Source: Roseiarcus sp963787135 (GTDB taxonomy: Bacteria > Pseudomonadota > Alphaproteobacteria > Rhizobiales > Beijerinckiaceae). From it: a DNA stretch of 64,000 nt. Below, one piece after another: positions 63,099 through 64,000 of the stretch. The notes beneath the pieces are model-generated. The model did no database searches, was not told the DNA's origin, and saw only the letters and a list, made by a program, of their open reading frames with translations. The DNA is taken from assembly GCA_963787135.1 (NCBI GenBank), contig CAWBBW010000032.1, positions 62,001 to 126,000 on the forward strand, in the 5' to 3' direction. Both the position numbers and the translations under genes were made by a program. Positions within the stretch are counted from its first letter, which is position 1, and every line of letters starts with the position of its first letter.

Positions 63099-63168
63099 TC
63101 AACGCGACCGTGGCTTTTCGGCTCATGTGATTTACGGCTCAAGATTTACGGCTCAACGCGCTCATCGC
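63094..63168 (-). repeat. Dispersed direct repeat, copy B
   Basis: Second copy of the repeat at 62495-62570, about 600 bases away in the same orientation, lying just upstream of the TIR-like remnant. It has the same TGAGCCGTAAATC units on the minus strand. Confidence 0.8.
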
Positions 63169-63224
63169 CCTTCGCGTCCGCTTCACATTGCTCGAGCGCG
63201 GCACCGTTTTCCAGCCAAGTCCGG

Positions 63225-63443
63225 TCAGCTCACATCGTTCCAGGTATTTTCTGGATATTGCTCGATAAGAAAGGTGACGCCGTCACCCAGAAGGTCTTGG
63301 TTTGGGTTGTGCCGCTTCCATTCGGTAACGGATTCTCGCAAACCGTTTGCGAAATCCTCCAGCTCATCAACCTCGAAGGAATAGATAAATGCCGGATCGA
63401 TTGGGCGGTCGCGAGGGGTGATAAGTATGAACTTGTAGTCCAT
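63225..63443 (-). CDS. Small acidic protein of unknown function
   Basis: The 72-residue product (MDYKFILITPRDRPIDPAFI, then VDELEDFANGLRESVTEWKR) has AGGAG six bases before the ATG and reads as a compact alpha/beta domain. It lies 37 bases after a 44-codon frame ending VSLPQGSEFT. A small acidic protein behind a truncated frame can be an immunity protein, but nothing confirms this. Confidence 0.5.
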   Translation of the reverse strand: MDYKFILITPRDRPIDPAFIYSFEVDELEDFANGLRESVTEWKRHNPNQDLLGDGVTFLIEQYPENTWNDVS

Positions 63444-63783
63444 TCGCTACTCCTATTTCCTTCCCCAAGCTCCCCGCAGCTAGGTGAACTCCGAACCTTG
63501 TGGCAGGCTGACGTTAGGAAAGGTACAGCTGGTATCTTCCTTTGCCCACTCCAGGACGAAACCAGCACATCGAGGCAGGACGTCAGCCGCGTTCTCGACG
63601 GGTGTCCAATTCATTGGGGGTGAATGACCCCATCCGGAGCGCGCACCCCAATGTCGTGAGCCGGAGAGTTTTGACAATCTCTTAGGGCTTTCATAGCCTG
63701 ACCTTTGGGAAGCAACAGTTGAGGGTAGGCAGTGATACGCCGTCCTATGGGGGCCAGGCGGCAAAGGTGATGAGGAAAATCCG
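63444..63783. other. Region with only a fragmentary open frame
   Basis: The minus strand holds an open stretch ending at 63480 (MNWTPVENAADVLPRCAGFV, LEWAKEDTSCTFPNVSLPQG, SEFT) that looks like the tail of a protein but has no recognisable beginning. No other gene is seen in these 340 bases. Confidence 0.35.
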
Positions 63784-64000
63784 ATGCAGGATTTATTCCA
63801 AAACTACGTAAGGGATCTGAACAAGCTTAAAGACGCGTTCCATAACGAGCTCACGGCCGCAGCGGAAGAGCTGTCAAAGGCGATGGGCAGCTTACGCCCA
63901 TCGCAGTGAGGCGGCACTGGCATCGTTCAGGGAGAAAGTTTCGGCCCGTGGCATGGAGCTTGAAGCGTCGGCGGCGGCGAGGCTCAATCAGTTTCACGGT
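63784..64000 (+). CDS. Partial helical protein at window edge, frameshifted
   Basis: An ATG at 63784 opens MQDLFQNYVRDLNKLKDAFH then NELTAAAEELSKAMG. The frame then stops at 63909. One base fewer in the GGG at about 63886-63888 continues it as AAYAHRSEAALASFREKVSA then RGMELEASAAARLNQFHG to the window end. Helical and charged throughout. Function unknown and 3' end outside the window. Confidence 0.4.

Overview
This window looks like chromosomal DNA of a high-GC alphaproteobacterium, most likely of the Rhizobiales (Hyphomicrobiales). Reasons: the tol genes of alphaproteobacterial type, the PuuD urate hydroxylase, a solitary NuoB paralogue, a BKACE enzyme, a PLP ornithine-type decarboxylase with a long leader, and a P4-type integrase island. 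The genus is not resolved. No rRNA or tRNA gene was recognised.

Layout. 0-14 kb: a TPR protein cut by the window edge, orphan NuoB, secreted hydrolase, CorA transporter, a divergent BKACE/aminotransferase pair, LolA, a molybdopterin oxidoreductase, an S41 protease followed by exonuclease III, an AT-rich island bracketed by two copies of the exonuclease 3' end, and an ArsR/SRPBCC pair. 14-19 kb: a PEP-CTERM-anchored GH88-like glycosidase, an IS110 element with a candidate bridge-RNA region, and glutathione-dependent formaldehyde dehydrogenase. 19-23 kb: an apparent puuD-allantoate amidohydrolase-xylA operon. 23-28 kb: tolQ-tolR-tolA-(TolA-C paralogue)-tolB, then an FTR1/cupredoxin iron-uptake pair on the other strand. 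29-44 kb: decarboxylase with structured leader, Nudix, S49 protease, an export operon (HlyD, fused twin permease, HlyD; no ATPase), EttA, an orphan HsdR-N-like protein, HAD hydrolase, a Phd/PIN toxin-antitoxin pair and a DUF1254 protein.

44.4-54.8 kb is an integrated element: integrase, a translationally coupled DUF6499-like protein, AlpA, a protein ending in an SSB-type acidic tip, CHC2/Toprim primase, RepA-like ATPase, a palindrome cluster that could be an origin, small phage-like genes and a large terminase. No portal, capsid or tail gene is visible. This is the gene set of a phage satellite (PICI/P4-like) or of a heavily deleted prophage, and it is the most interesting part of the window. 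Its right side dissolves into debris: an IS1182-type transposase fragment, a 5'-truncated HEPN-like gene, a PEP-CTERM tail remnant and a frameshifted small gene.

56.5-64 kb: exported TPR protein, large arylsulfatase, a frameshifted membrane protein, two exported proteins, a duplicated ~65-75 bp repeat flanking a TIR/deoxyribosyltransferase-like remnant, a small gene and a partial gene at the edge.

A window-wide oddity is a set of at least seven single-base frameshifts, mostly at short homopolymers (A3, GG, CCC, CCCC, GGG). They may be sequencing indels. Gene calls at these places are given as frame-corrected spans.
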